Below, one piece after another: positions 48,568-58,380 of a DNA stretch of 64,000 nt. Both the position numbers and the translations under genes were made by a program. How positions within the stretch are numbered: position 1 is the first letter of the stretch; each line of letters begins with the position of its first letter. The notes below the pieces were generated by a model. That model ran no database searches. It saw only the letters and a program-made list of their open reading frames with translations, and had not been told where the DNA came from. This DNA comes from an uncultured Duodenibacillus sp. (GTDB lineage: Bacteria; Pseudomonadota; Gammaproteobacteria; Burkholderiales; Burkholderiaceae_F). The stretch is from assembly GCA_944390715.1 (NCBI GenBank), contig CALXQS010000005.1, positions 51,635 to 115,634 on the forward strand. Reading direction: 5' to 3'.

Positions 48568-49584
48568 TTACTTTGCCGCCATCATTGCGCAAGCTGTATC
48601 GAGCATGCGGTGCGAGAAGCCCCACTCGTTGTCGTACCAGCTGGTCACCTTCACCAGACGGCCGCCGGAGACCTTGGTCAAGGTCGAATCAAAGGTTGAG
48701 GAGTGCGGATCGTGGTTGAAGTCGATCGACACAAGCGGCAGATCGTTGTAGCCCAGCACGCCCTTGTAGCGCGGCGACTGGCTTGCCTGCTTCATGATGT
48801 CGTTGATTTCTTCGACCGACGTATCGCGGCTTGCGATGAAGGTGAGATCAACAAAGCTCACATTGATCGTAGGCACGCGCACGGCAAAGCCGTCGAGCTT
48901 GCCGTTGAGTTCGGGCAGCACGAGACCGACGGCGGCAGCCGCACCGGTCTTGGTCGGAATCATGGAGTGCGTGGCCGAACGCGCGCGGCGCATGTCTTTG
49001 TGATAGACGTCGGTGAGCACCTGATCGTTGGTATAGGAGTGCACCGTGGTCATCAGGCCGCGCTCAATGCCGACGGCAGCATGCAGAGGCGCCACAATGG
49101 GAGCCAAGCAGTTCGTCGTGCATGAAGCATTGGAGACAACGGTCATGTCGGCAGTGAGCACGTCGTCATTGACGCCGTAAACCACCGTCGCATCGGCATT
49201 CTTGCCGGGAGCGGAAATCAGCACCTTCTTGGCGCCCTGCTCAAGATGAACCGAAGCCTTTTCCTTGCTCGTGAAGGCGCCCGTGCACTCAAGCACGACG
49301 TCGACGTCGTACTCACCCCACGGAATTTCATGCGGATCACGCGTCGAGAACATGCGGATGCGGTCGCCGTTGACGATCAGATATTCGCCGTTTTCAGTGG
49401 CAACTTCGCCGTTGAAGCGTCCGTGCACGGTGTCGTAGCGCAGCAGATGTGCGTTGACTTCTTCAGAGCCAAGCGTATTGACAGCCACGATTTCCACATC
49501 ACGCTTCTTGCCGTCTTCATAATGGGCGCGCAGGACATTGCGGCCGATGCGTCCAAAACCGTTAATTGCAACGCGAATCGTCAT
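48568..49584 (-). CDS. gap: glyceraldehyde-3-phosphate dehydrogenase, type I
   Basis: Oxidises glyceraldehyde 3-phosphate to 1,3-bisphosphoglycerate. The 338 residues have NGFGRIGR at 8-15, the catalytic Cys155 in SNASCTTNC and WYDNEWG near the end. The NAD-selecting Asp after VAVN is Thr here (VAVNTLGS, Thr37), and the DLPHKD loop reads DVYHKD. Both changes point away from strict NAD use, though the second is common in the order. It lies 29 bp downstream of tkt. Confidence 0.97.
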   Translation of the reverse strand: MTIRVAINGFGRIGRNVLRAHYEDGKKRDVEIVAVNTLGSEEVNAHLLRYDTVHGRFNGEVATENGEYLIVNGDRIRMFSTRDPHEIPWGEYDVDVVLECTGAFTSKEKASVHLEQGAKKVLISAPGKNADATVVYGVNDDVLTADMTVVSNASCTTNCLAPIVAPLHAAVGIERGLMTTVHSYTNDQVLTDVYHKDMRRARSATHSMIPTKTGAAAAVGLVLPELNGKLDGFAVRVPTINVSFVDLTFIASRDTSVEEINDIMKQASQSPRYKGVLGYNDLPLVSIDFNHDPHSSTFDSTLTKVSGGRLVKVTSWYDNEWGFSHRMLDTACAMMAAK

Positions 49585-49613
49585 CTTTATAAATCTCCTT
49601 GGATGATGTTTGT

Positions 49614-51629
49614 TTATTCGGCAAGCAATGCCAAAACCTTTTGCACGCAGCGCTCGACCGTAAAGCCGAAATGCTTCCAGAGCACTGCAGCAGGAGCGGA
49701 TTCGCCGAAGCAGTCAATGCCGACGACGTCGCCCTTGCCTCTGAAATACTTGTACCACAGCCCCGTCGTGCCCGCTTCAATGGCAAGAACCGGGATGCCC
49801 TTGGGCAGCACCGCATCTTTCCATGCATCGTCCTGCCGGTCAAAAATATCCGCGCACGGCATCGAAACCACGCGCACCTGCACATTCTGCGCCGTCAGCA
49901 GCTTTCTGGTCTGCATGGCAAGGTCGACTTCCGAGCCCGTTGCCACTATCACGGCCTGCAGCTTGTCAGCTCCCGCAGGAGCTTCCGCGGCAATATAGCC
50001 GCCGCGGGCGATTGCATCGGCATCGACCTCGTCGCGGTCGACAAAGGCGACGTTCTGACGCGAGAACACCAAAGCGCTCGGCCCGTCCTTGCGCTCAATG
50101 GCGCTTGCCCAGGCAACAATGCTTTCAATAGGATCGGCAGGGCGCCACACGTCGAGGTGCGGAATCAGACGCAGGCTCGAGACGTGCTCAATCGACTGAT
50201 GCGTTGGGCCGTCTTCGCCCAAGCCGATCGAGTCGTGGGTGTAGACGAAGATCGAGCGGATCTTCATCAGGGCAGCCATGCGCACGGCATTGCGCGCATA
50301 GTCAGAAAACGTCAGGAACGTTCCGGAAAACGGAATGAAGCCGCCATAGAGAGCAATGCCGTTTTGAATGGCAGACATGCCGAACTCGCGCACGCCGTAG
50401 CTGATGTGGCGCCCGCACATATTGTCGTGCGTAAGCCGCTCAACACCCTTCCAGTTGGTGAGGTTGGATCCCGTCAGATCAGCCGAGCCGCCCAGCAGCT
50501 CGGGCAGTGCGGGGGCAAGCGCGTCAAGCGCGCGCTGACTTGCCTTGCGGGTAGCAATCGTCTCCTGCTGGGCCTGCGCTGCGCACAGAGCCTCCATGAC
50601 GAGCGCATTGAAGTTCTCGGGCAAAACGCCCGCCAAACGGCGCTTGAGCTCCGCGGCGAGCTCAGGATAGCTCTGCTCGTAGCGGGCAAACATCTCGTTG
50701 TACTCGCCTTCGAGCGCCTCGCCTCTCGGACGCGCATCCATGGCTGCATAAATCTCAGAGGGCACCTCAAAGGGCGGGTACTCCCAGCCGATGTTGCGGC
50801 GGGTGGCGGCAATTTCTTCTTCGCCCAGCGCTTCGCCATGGGCCTTGGCGGTGCCCGCGCGGTGCGGGCTGCCCTGGCCGATCACGGTGCGGCAAATAAT
50901 GAGCGTGGGCTTTTCTTGCTGCGTCTTGGCCTGAGCAATGGCCTCGTCGACGGCATCGACGTCGTGCCCGTCGATCGGGCCGATGACGTTCCAGCCGTAG
51001 GCCTCAAAGCGCTTGCGGGTATCGTCGGCAAACCAGCCCTTGATGTCGCCGTCAATGCTGATGCCGTTGTCGTCGTAAAGCGCAATGAGCTTGTTGAGTC
51101 CCCAGACGCCTGCCAGGGAGCAGACTTCATGGCTGATGCCCTCCATCATGCATCCGTCGCCCAAAAACACATAGGTGCGGTTGTCGATGACGTTGAAGCC
51201 GTCGCGGTTGAATTCGGCCGCGAGCATCTTTTCGGCCAGCGCCATGCCCACTGCATTGGCAATGCCCTGACCGAGCGGACCGGTGGTCGTCTCAACCCCA
51301 GGCGTCACGCCCACTTCAGGATGTCCAGGCGTCTTGCTGCCCAACTGGCGGAAATTCTTGATGTCGTCCATCGTCAAGTCGTAGCCCGTCAGGTGCAGCA
51401 TGGCGTACTGCAGCATCGAGCCGTGACCATTGGAAAGAATAAAGCGGTCGCGGCCGATCCATTTCGGATCAAGCGGATTGTGGCGAAGATGACGGGTAAA
51501 AAGAGCAACGGCAATGTCGGCCATCCCCATGGGCATGCCAGGGTGTCCCGACTTGGCCTTCTGCACGGCGTCCATGGAAAGCGCGCGCACAGCGGCAGCC
51601 ATCGTCTTGGGAGAGACTTGAGTAGACAT
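49614..51629 (-). CDS. tkt: transketolase
   Basis: Thiamine diphosphate enzyme that moves two-carbon units in the pentose phosphate pathway. The 671 residues contain [13 protein letters not shown] near 28-40, the cofactor motif [12 protein letters not shown](x)n-N at about 153, and [16 protein letters not shown]. The start is the ATG at 51629. First gene of tkt-gap-pgk, an order common in betaproteobacteria and tied to sugar phosphate flow. No Calvin-cycle gene is present. Confidence 0.97.
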   Translation of the reverse strand: MSTQVSPKTMAAAVRALSMDAVQKAKSGHPGMPMGMADIAVALFTRHLRHNPLDPKWIGRDRFILSNGHGSMLQYAMLHLTGYDLTMDDIKNFRQLGSKTPGHPEVGVTPGVETTTGPLGQGIANAVGMALAEKMLAAEFNRDGFNVIDNRTYVFLGDGCMMEGISHEVCSLAGVWGLNKLIALYDDNGISIDGDIKGWFADDTRKRFEAYGWNVIGPIDGHDVDAVDEAIAQAKTQQEKPTLIICRTVIGQGSPHRAGTAKAHGEALGEEEIAATRRNIGWEYPPFEVPSEIYAAMDARPRGEALEGEYNEMFARYEQSYPELAAELKRRLAGVLPENFNALVMEALCAAQAQQETIATRKASQRALDALAPALPELLGGSADLTGSNLTNWKGVERLTHDNMCGRHISYGVREFGMSAIQNGIALYGGFIPFSGTFLTFSDYARNAVRMAALMKIRSIFVYTHDSIGLGEDGPTHQSIEHVSSLRLIPHLDVWRPADPIESIVAWASAIERKDGPSALVFSRQNVAFVDRDEVDADAIARGGYIAAEAPAGADKLQAVIVATGSEVDLAMQTRKLLTAQNVQVRVVSMPCADIFDRQDDAWKDAVLPKGIPVLAIEAGTTGLWYKYFRGKGDVVGIDCFGESAPAAVLWKHFGFTVERCVQKVLALLAE

Positions 51630-51851
51630 GTTTGTCAGAAACCGGATGGGTCAAAAAAGATTGGGAAAGCGAAAAAACAAAAAACGCACCAAACCGCTGC
51701 CGAATGCGTATTGCCGCACGGTCAGAAGCTGGGCGCCTGCTTGCGCTGTCGTAGGGCCATTTTAGCAAAAGCCGCCCACGCGATCCGCGCCGAAAAACTG
51801 CATTTGGACAGCTACAATCCGGGTGATTTTCATTGTTTGTCTTTTTTTGCC

Positions 51852-52577
51852 ATGGCTGATCCTCGTTTTTACACGCCGCAAGCCCGCTTCGAGATCGGAG
51901 GCAAGGCGCTTCTCACCGAACAGGCCCGACATCACGCCGGCCGCGTGCTGCGCATGAAGGCCGGCGACAGAGCCGTGCTTTTTGACGGAGACGGCATGCA
52001 GGCCGCCGGTCCCATTCATTTCGAGGGCAAAGACGCCTGGATCGTCGTGCAAAGCGTCTGCCGTCCGGAGGTTGAAAGTCCGGTTGCCGTCACGCTCGTT
52101 CAGGCGCTGGTGAGCCCGGAAAAAATGGACTGGATCATCGAAAAAGCCGTTGAAACCGGCGTGAGCCGCATTGTCGTCGTGCCGGCAAAGCGCTCCATGA
52201 CCAAGCTCGCCGGAGAACGGCTGCAAAAACGCCTGCAGCATTGGGAAAGCGTCGCCGTCTCTGCCTGCGCCCAGTCGGGCAGAACGCGCGTGCCGGAAAT
52301 TTCCTTCATGAGCTTTGACAAAGCCCTCCGCCTGAAGGCCGACGCCCGCATTCTTCTGGCACCTTCAGCAAGCACGCCGCCCAAGGCGCAAGGCCTTTCA
52401 AGCTGCCTGCTTGCCGTAGGCCCCGAAGGAGGATTTGACGACGAAGAAATTCAGGCCGCGCTTGACAACGGCTGGCAGTGCGCTTTGATCGGACCGCGCG
52501 TGCTCAGAACGGAAACTGCGGGCATTGTGGCCGTCACCCTCATCAATGCGGCTAGCGGCGACTATCGGCTGGGCTGA
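51852..52577 (+). CDS. rsmE: 16S rRNA (uridine1498-N3)-methyltransferase
   Basis: SPOUT enzyme that methylates U1498 near the decoding site. I start at the ATG at 51852 (241 residues), ADPRFYTPQARF. LAVGPEGGFDDEE and GPRVLRTETAGIVAV are the conserved C-terminal motifs. The same frame stays open for a further 2.2 kb upstream, antisense to tkt, but that part is composition-driven. A TACAAT box at 51813-51818 may be its -10. It is convergent with lgt. Confidence 0.95.
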   Translation: MADPRFYTPQARFEIGGKALLTEQARHHAGRVLRMKAGDRAVLFDGDGMQAAGPIHFEGKDAWIVVQSVCRPEVESPVAVTLVQALVSPEKMDWIIEKAVETGVSRIVVVPAKRSMTKLAGERLQKRLQHWESVAVSACAQSGRTRVPEISFMSFDKALRLKADARILLAPSASTPPKAQGLSSCLLAVGPEGGFDDEEIQAALDNGWQCALIGPRVLRTETAGIVAVTLINAASGDYRLG

Positions 52578-52582
52578 TCAAC

Positions 52583-53392
52583 TCACAGCTCTGCGTGAGG
52601 CGCAGAGCCTGCCGGCTGTCGGCGGCAATACGCATAGGCGGCCAGACCCACGACAAAAACCGGAATGCTCAGCCACTGCCCTCTGGAAAGTCCGAAAAGC
52701 CCCAGTCCGAGGAAGCTGTCGGGTTCGCGGAAATACTCCACGATGAAGCGCACGGTGCCGTAGCCCATGCAAAAAAGCGCGCCGACCGTGCCTCTTGCCC
52801 GCGGCTTCATGGAATAGACCCACACCACAAGAAACAAAAGCACGCCCTCCAAAAGCGCCTCGTAGAGCTGCGAAGGGTGTCTGGCAATGAGCGTTCCAGA
52901 ATTCTTAAACACCATGGCCCAGGGCAGCCCGGGATCAGCCGCGCGTCCCCAAAGCTCGCCGTTGATGAAGTTGCCGATGCGTCCTGCCATCAGGCCCGGC
53001 GCAACCAAAGGAGACACAAAGTCGGCAATGGTCCAAAAAGATTTTTTCCGCTGCCAAGCAAAAAAAATCATGGCGGCAACGCTGCCCAAAATGCCTCCGT
53101 GCGCGCTCATGCCGCCCTGCCAGACTTTGAAGACGTCCAGCGGATGCGCCAAAAACCATTCAGGCTGATAAAAAAGACAATACCCCAGACGGCCGCCGGC
53201 AATGACGCCCACCACGCCGTAAAAAAGCAGATCCTCTAGTTCTGCAGCGCTCATGCCTCTCCAGGCCTGGCGCGCCCTGATCCTTCCCAGAATCAGAAAC
53301 ATCGCAAAGCCGACCAGATACATCAGGCCGTACCAGCGCACTGCCAAAGGACCGATGGAAAAGGCAACAGGGTCGAAATCCGGTGCAAACAT
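52583..53392 (-). CDS. lgt: prolipoprotein diacylglyceryl transferase
   Basis: Adds diacylglycerol to the lipobox cysteine of prolipoproteins, in the inner membrane. From the ATG at 53392 it has 269 residues and about seven membrane segments. RIGNFINGELWGR near 134-146 is the family signature with the essential Arg and Asn, and HPSQLYEALLEG follows. Confidence 0.96.
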   Translation of the reverse strand: MFAPDFDPVAFSIGPLAVRWYGLMYLVGFAMFLILGRIRARQAWRGMSAAELEDLLFYGVVGVIAGGRLGYCLFYQPEWFLAHPLDVFKVWQGGMSAHGGILGSVAAMIFFAWQRKKSFWTIADFVSPLVAPGLMAGRIGNFINGELWGRAADPGLPWAMVFKNSGTLIARHPSQLYEALLEGVLLFLVVWVYSMKPRARGTVGALFCMGYGTVRFIVEYFREPDSFLGLGLFGLSRGQWLSIPVFVVGLAAYAYCRRQPAGSAPHAEL

Positions 53393-53428
53393 AATCAAAA
53401 TCTATTTTTTCGCTCAAAAAAGAGCAGT

Positions 53429-54337
53429 CTAAAAAAATTCGTGCTCATCGAGATAGCGCCACTTGCCCAAGGGCAGAGCGCCGAGTCTGACGCCGCCGAT
53501 GCGCACGCGCTTGAGCCGCACGACCTTCAGGCCAACCGCCTCGCACATGCGGCGTATCTGCCTTTTTTTGCCTTCTCTGAGCGTAAAGCGCAGTTCGCTT
53601 TCGTTGATCTGCTCAACGCCAGCCGGAAGCAGGGGCTTGCCGTCAAGCACCAATCCGTGCCGCAGCAGCCGGATGCGCTGTGCGTCAATCTGCGGCGGTG
53701 CTGATCCGTCGGCATTGACGACGCGCACGATGTACTCCTTGTCGAGCTCGCTGTCTTCGCCGATGATGGCCCGCGCCACGCGGCCGTCCTGCGTGAGCAC
53801 CAAAAGCCCGACGGAATCAATGTCCAAACGCCCGGCCGGCACAAGGCCCTTGAGCTGAGAAAAAGAAAAGCGCCGCGCAGATCTGTCGCCGTCCCAGTGA
53901 TTTTCAGCACGCACGAGCACGCGCGCGGGCTCGTAGCCGTCTTCGGCCTGCCCGCTCACATAACCCACGGGCTTGTTGATGAGAATCGTCACGCGCTCGC
54001 TTTGTTCGCGCTTGGCCTTGGCGAGGATCTCAATGCAGGCGTTCGGCCTCACCTTCTGTCCGGTTTGAGCGGTCTTGCCGTCAACCTTCACCCATCCTCT
54101 GGCAATCCACTCGTCGGCCTCCCGGCGGCTTGCCAGCCCCAGCTCGCTCATGCGCTTGGATAGACGCACCAAACCTTCTTCGCCTGCTGCCGGCTGCGTC
54201 CGACGATCTGTCGGTCGGCCGTCCGGCCTTTTTGCATCCGAGCCATCTTTGAACTGACCGCGACGGACTTCGGCGCCTTTGCGCGCAAAGACAAAGGCGC
54301 CGCGCCGTTGAGCCGCTTTGCTCGAAAATGTCTTCAC
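53429..54337 (-). CDS. pseudouridine synthase, RluB/RluF type
   Basis: Isomerises a uridine in 23S rRNA or tRNA. A basic N-terminal extension of about 55 residues is followed by an S4 RNA-binding domain (RLSKRMSELGLASRREADEWI, about 58-78) and the RsuA-like catalytic domain with PAGRLDIDSVGLLVLTQDG; the first Asp is catalytic. ILINKPVGYVSGQAEDG is closest to RluF by eye. The GTG at 54337 directly abuts the argF stop, so it is translated from the argF message. Confidence 0.9.
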   Translation of the reverse strand: MKTFSSKAAQRRGAFVFARKGAEVRRGQFKDGSDAKRPDGRPTDRRTQPAAGEEGLVRLSKRMSELGLASRREADEWIARGWVKVDGKTAQTGQKVRPNACIEILAKAKREQSERVTILINKPVGYVSGQAEDGYEPARVLVRAENHWDGDRSARRFSFSQLKGLVPAGRLDIDSVGLLVLTQDGRVARAIIGEDSELDKEYIVRVVNADGSAPPQIDAQRIRLLRHGLVLDGKPLLPAGVEQINESELRFTLREGKKRQIRRMCEAVGLKVVRLKRVRIGGVRLGALPLGKWRYLDEHEFF

Positions 54338-55252
<915 letters not shown>

Positions 55253-55813
55253 GGTTTTTTCCCTGTAAAAATTATTGCTTATCGTAGTCTCGGCTCCTGC
55301 GGCCGCAAGGGCTAATTGTAGGCAACGGGCGCGCATTGCGCACGACCATCCAGAAAGCGAAGACGCCCCGTTGTCCGCGGCCTTCAGAGCACAGAGGACG
55401 CTGCCGGCACGCACAAGCCATAACAAAAAGCAATGGCTGCGATAGGAGAGGAAAAACTGAGCGCTCCGGCAGGCTTCCGACGAAGTGCGCAAGAAGGAGT
55501 TTTTTGTTATATTGCACGGGCAAAGGGCGCCATGCGGATGATTCTGCCCGGCTCAAGCGTTCTTGACGCTTTGACTCATGCAGCTTTTCTGCTGGCCTCA
55601 AGCCGTGGCTTTGCCGCCGGCACGCCGCAGCTTCAAGCAGGGGGCGCGTACGCTTCTTGCCCATATCTGCTCTCAACAACACCTTTGGCGGCGGCCGCCG
55701 TTGGGCTTGCGTGCACCGATGTGCGCCGACATTTCGGATTCAAGCGCCCGTTGAACTTCAACACTTTCTTTTTGTCAAGCTGACGTCGTCAGCCAACTTC
55801 AGGAACAACTGAC
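55253..55813. other. divergent intergenic region argF/trxA
   Basis: About 560 bp without a gene I can support. A TATATT hexamer at 55511-55516 on the plus strand is the best -10 box, with no clear -35. TACGAT at about 55288-55293 on the minus strand, 16 bp after TTGCGG, may drive argF. Two overlapping open frames of 116 and 136 codons on opposite strands lack ribosome sites and similarity. The length is unusual for this dense window, so a small RNA or long leader before trxA is possible. Confidence 0.5.
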
Positions 55814-56143
55814 ATGAGTGAAAAAATCGTTCACATTACCGACGCCTCTTTCCAGAGCACTCTTGACTCTGCAGGCGACAAGCCCGTTTTCGTCGACTTT
55901 TGGGCGCCCTGGTGCGGCCCGTGCCGCATGCTGGCTCCTTCGCTTGACGCCGCTGCCGACGCCTACGACGGCAAGGCGCTGATCTGCAAGTACAACGTCG
56001 ATGAGAACAGCACTGTCGCCAGCGCCAACGGCATCCGCGGCATCCCCACGATTCTCGTCTACAAAAACGGTCAGCTCGTTGATCAGCACGTCGGCGCCAT
56101 GGGCCGCAGCGAACTGAACGCCTTCATCGAAAAATTCATCTGA
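55814..56143 (+). CDS. trxA: thioredoxin
   Basis: Cytosolic dithiol reductant. The 109 residues carry the active site WCGPC at 33-37 and the cis-proline loop GIPTI near 76. The ATG at 55814 has AGGAA upstream. trxA followed by rho on the same strand is an old proteobacterial arrangement. Confidence 0.97.
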   Translation: MSEKIVHITDASFQSTLDSAGDKPVFVDFWAPWCGPCRMLAPSLDAAADAYDGKALICKYNVDENSTVASANGIRGIPTILVYKNGQLVDQHVGAMGRSELNAFIEKFI

Positions 56144-56463
56144 TTTTCCCGATATAATGCGCATCCTCGAAGGCGCCGCAGGCCTATTTTCAAGCCGCGG
56201 CGTCCGAGGCTAGTCCTCTGCGAATACTTTTTCCATTCGGATCTGTCGAATTTCTTTTCGCAGCACAGATTGCCGGCGCCCGGCGTGTCTGCTTCCACGT
56301 ATTGAATTTTCAAGCTTTGCCGAATTTTCCTGTCGCGCCTTGGTGCACGCACACGGCCTGACCATGCTCAAAGCGCCGTCTGTACCAAGCGCCTTCATCA
56401 CAAGGAAAAGCCTTCCCCGAGGATTTTTCACCAATTACGACTCCTTTGCTCTGATTCACCACC
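56144..56463 (+). promoter_or_regulatory. rho promoter and long leader
   Basis: A perfect TATAAT at 56153-56158, just after trxA, gives a leader of about 300 nt before the rho ATG. The leader opens with an imperfect GC-rich hairpin (CCTCG...CGAGG, about 56165-56209) and then becomes C-rich and low in G, as expected for Rho loading. Rho limits its own expression this way in E. coli. The -35 is weak. Confidence 0.6.
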
Positions 56464-57726
56464 ATGCATCTTTCCGAGCTCAAAACGCTGCACATCAGCC
56501 AGCTGCTTGACATGGCCACTGAACTTGAGATCGACAACGCGCAGCGCATGCGCAAGCAGGAACTCATGTTCGCCATTCTCAAGAAACGCGCCAAACAGGG
56601 CGAACAAATCTTCGGCGACGGCACGCTTGAGGTCCTCCCCGACGGCTTCGGCTTTCTGCGCAGCCCCGATACGAGCTATCTCGCAAGCACCGACGACATC
56701 TATATTTCTCCCTCGCAGATCCGCCGCTTCAACCTGCACACGGGCGACTCGATTGAAGGCGAAGTGCGCACGCCCAAGGACAACGAGCGCTACTTTGCCC
56801 TCGTCAAGGTCGACACCGTCAACGGCCAGCCGCCTGAGGCGCTCAAGCATCGAATGCTTTTTGAAAACCTCACGCCGCTGTTTCCGACCGAGCCATTGAA
56901 GCTCGAGCGCAACATGCGCGGCGAGGAAAACGTCACGGGCCGTCTGATCGACATCATCGCCCCGATCGGCAAGGGCCAGCGCGGTCTGATCGTCGCCAGC
57001 CCCAAGTCGGGCAAAACGATTCTGCTGCAGTCGATTGCGCACGCCATCACGGCCAATCACCCCGACTGCGTGCTCATTGTGCTTTTGATCGACGAGCGTC
57101 CTGAAGAAGTGACCGAAATGCAGCGCACGGTCAAGGGCGAAGTGATTGCCTCGACCTTCGATGAACCGGCTACGCGCCACGTGCAGGTTGCCGAAATGGT
57201 GATCGAAAAGGCAAAGCGCCTTGCCGAAAGCAAAAAGGACGTGGTGATTCTGCTTGACTCCATCACGCGCCTGGCTCGCGCCTACAACACGGTTGTGCCG
57301 AGCTCCGGCAAAGTGCTCACGGGCGGCGTCGACGCCAACGCCCTGCAGCGTCCCAAGCGCTTTTTCGGCGCTGCGCGCAACATCGAAGAAGGCGGCTCGC
57401 TCACCATTTTGGGCACGGCCCTTGTCGATACCGGCAGCCGCATGGACGATGTGATCTTTGAGGAATTCAAGGGAACGGGCAATTCGGAAATCGTGCTTGA
57501 ACGCCGTCTGGCTGAAAAGCGCGTCTACCCTGCCATCAACATCAACCGCTCGGGCACGCGCCGCGAGGATCTTCTCATCAAGCCCGACGTCCTGCAGAAG
57601 GTCTGGATTCTGAGAAAGCTTCTCTTTGACATGGACGAAATTGAGGCGATGGAGTTTCTCCTCGACAAAATCCGCAACACCAAGTCCAATGCCGAATTCT
57701 TTGATCTGATGCGCGGCCCCAAATAA
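56464..57726 (+). CDS. rho: transcription termination factor Rho
   Basis: Hexameric RNA helicase that ends transcription at C-rich sites. The 420 residues begin [18 protein letters not shown], with the RNA-binding cold-shock domain (GFGFLRSP near 61), Walker A SPKSGKT near 179-185, and the C-terminal secondary RNA site with the Q loop. The length is the standard one, without insertions. Confidence 0.98.
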   Translation: MHLSELKTLHISQLLDMATELEIDNAQRMRKQELMFAILKKRAKQGEQIFGDGTLEVLPDGFGFLRSPDTSYLASTDDIYISPSQIRRFNLHTGDSIEGEVRTPKDNERYFALVKVDTVNGQPPEALKHRMLFENLTPLFPTEPLKLERNMRGEENVTGRLIDIIAPIGKGQRGLIVASPKSGKTILLQSIAHAITANHPDCVLIVLLIDERPEEVTEMQRTVKGEVIASTFDEPATRHVQVAEMVIEKAKRLAESKKDVVILLDSITRLARAYNTVVPSSGKVLTGGVDANALQRPKRFFGAARNIEEGGSLTILGTALVDTGSRMDDVIFEEFKGTGNSEIVLERRLAEKRVYPAININRSGTRREDLLIKPDVLQKVWILRKLLFDMDEIEAMEFLLDKIRNTKSNAEFFDLMRGPK

Positions 57727-57807
57727 ACGACGTCTGCGCCGCTTTGCCTGACATTTGCGCAGAACACGGATGCGCTCTCGGGCAAAGCGAAAACTTCGTC
57801 AAATGTC

Positions 57808-57836
57808 TTGATTTTCTTTCCTTTTTCATAGATAAT
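57808..57836 (+). promoter_or_regulatory. promoter of rpmE2
   Basis: TTGATT (57808-57813), exactly 17 bp of T/C-rich spacer, then GATAAT (57831-57836). This leaves a leader of about 115 nt before rpmE2. Confidence 0.7.
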
Positions 57837-57957
57837 CACGACTTTCCGTTCGGCACGTGGCGTGCATACCTGGCGTAAGACCTCCCCCTATGAAGGCGGC
57901 TTCGTAAGGCAGGCAGGGCGACCGACAAAAACCTCGTTTTTCCGGAATTCACACAAA

Positions 57958-58215
57958 ATGAAACCCAATATTCATCCCGAGTACCGTCCCGTTGCCTTCG
58001 TGGACCTCTCGATCAACAAGACCTTCATCATCTCTTCTGCCGTGCAGACCCGCGAGACGGTGGAGATCGACGGCGTGACCTACCCGCTCTTCAAGCTTGA
58101 TACCTCGTCTGAAAGCCACCCCTTCTACACCGGCGCTCAGACGCGCATCGTTGAAGCCGGCCGCGTGGAAAAGTTCCGCGCCAAGTACGCTCACGTCACC
58201 AAGGCCAAGAAGTAA
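57958..58215 (+). CDS. rpmE2: 50S ribosomal protein L31, type B
   Basis: Bridges the ribosomal subunits. From the ATG at 57958 it has 85 residues starting KPNIHPEYRPVAFVD. It has no cysteines and so is the zinc-free C-minus form, usually induced when zinc is scarce; here it sits in the housekeeping position behind rho, and may be the only L31. No Zur box is evident by eye. Confidence 0.96.
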   Translation: MKPNIHPEYRPVAFVDLSINKTFIISSAVQTRETVEIDGVTYPLFKLDTSSESHPFYTGAQTRIVEAGRVEKFRAKYAHVTKAKK

Positions 58216-58240
58216 TCTGCGCCTTAAGGCACTCGGTGAA

Positions 58241-58324
58241 GTTCGTCCGTCGGCTAGTCCCTGCGGACGAACAGCGCGAAAGGCAGTCATGCCGCAACGA
58301 AATTGCGCATCGACTGCCTTTTTT
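58241..58324 (+). terminator. tandem hairpins after rpmE2
   Basis: A perfect 9-bp stem (58241-58249 with 58264-58272) is followed by a perfect 10-bp stem (58279-58288 with 58312-58321) and a T run. The second is the terminator proper. Confidence 0.8.
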
Positions 58325-58380
58325 GCGTTCTACTGCCGACAAAAGCGGCTAAAATCGAAAAAAATCTTTTCGCCAGCTCA

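Noticed and set aside
49599..51851. A 2.2-kb open frame antisense to tkt, continuous with rsmE (992 codons in all)
   Set aside because: It is open because of the codon bias of tkt on the other strand. rsmE has a proper start at 51852 and standard length, and the upstream part has no family similarity.
55433..55783. 116-codon plus-strand frame before trxA
   Set aside because: No ribosome site, no family, and an overlapping frame of equal length on the other strand.
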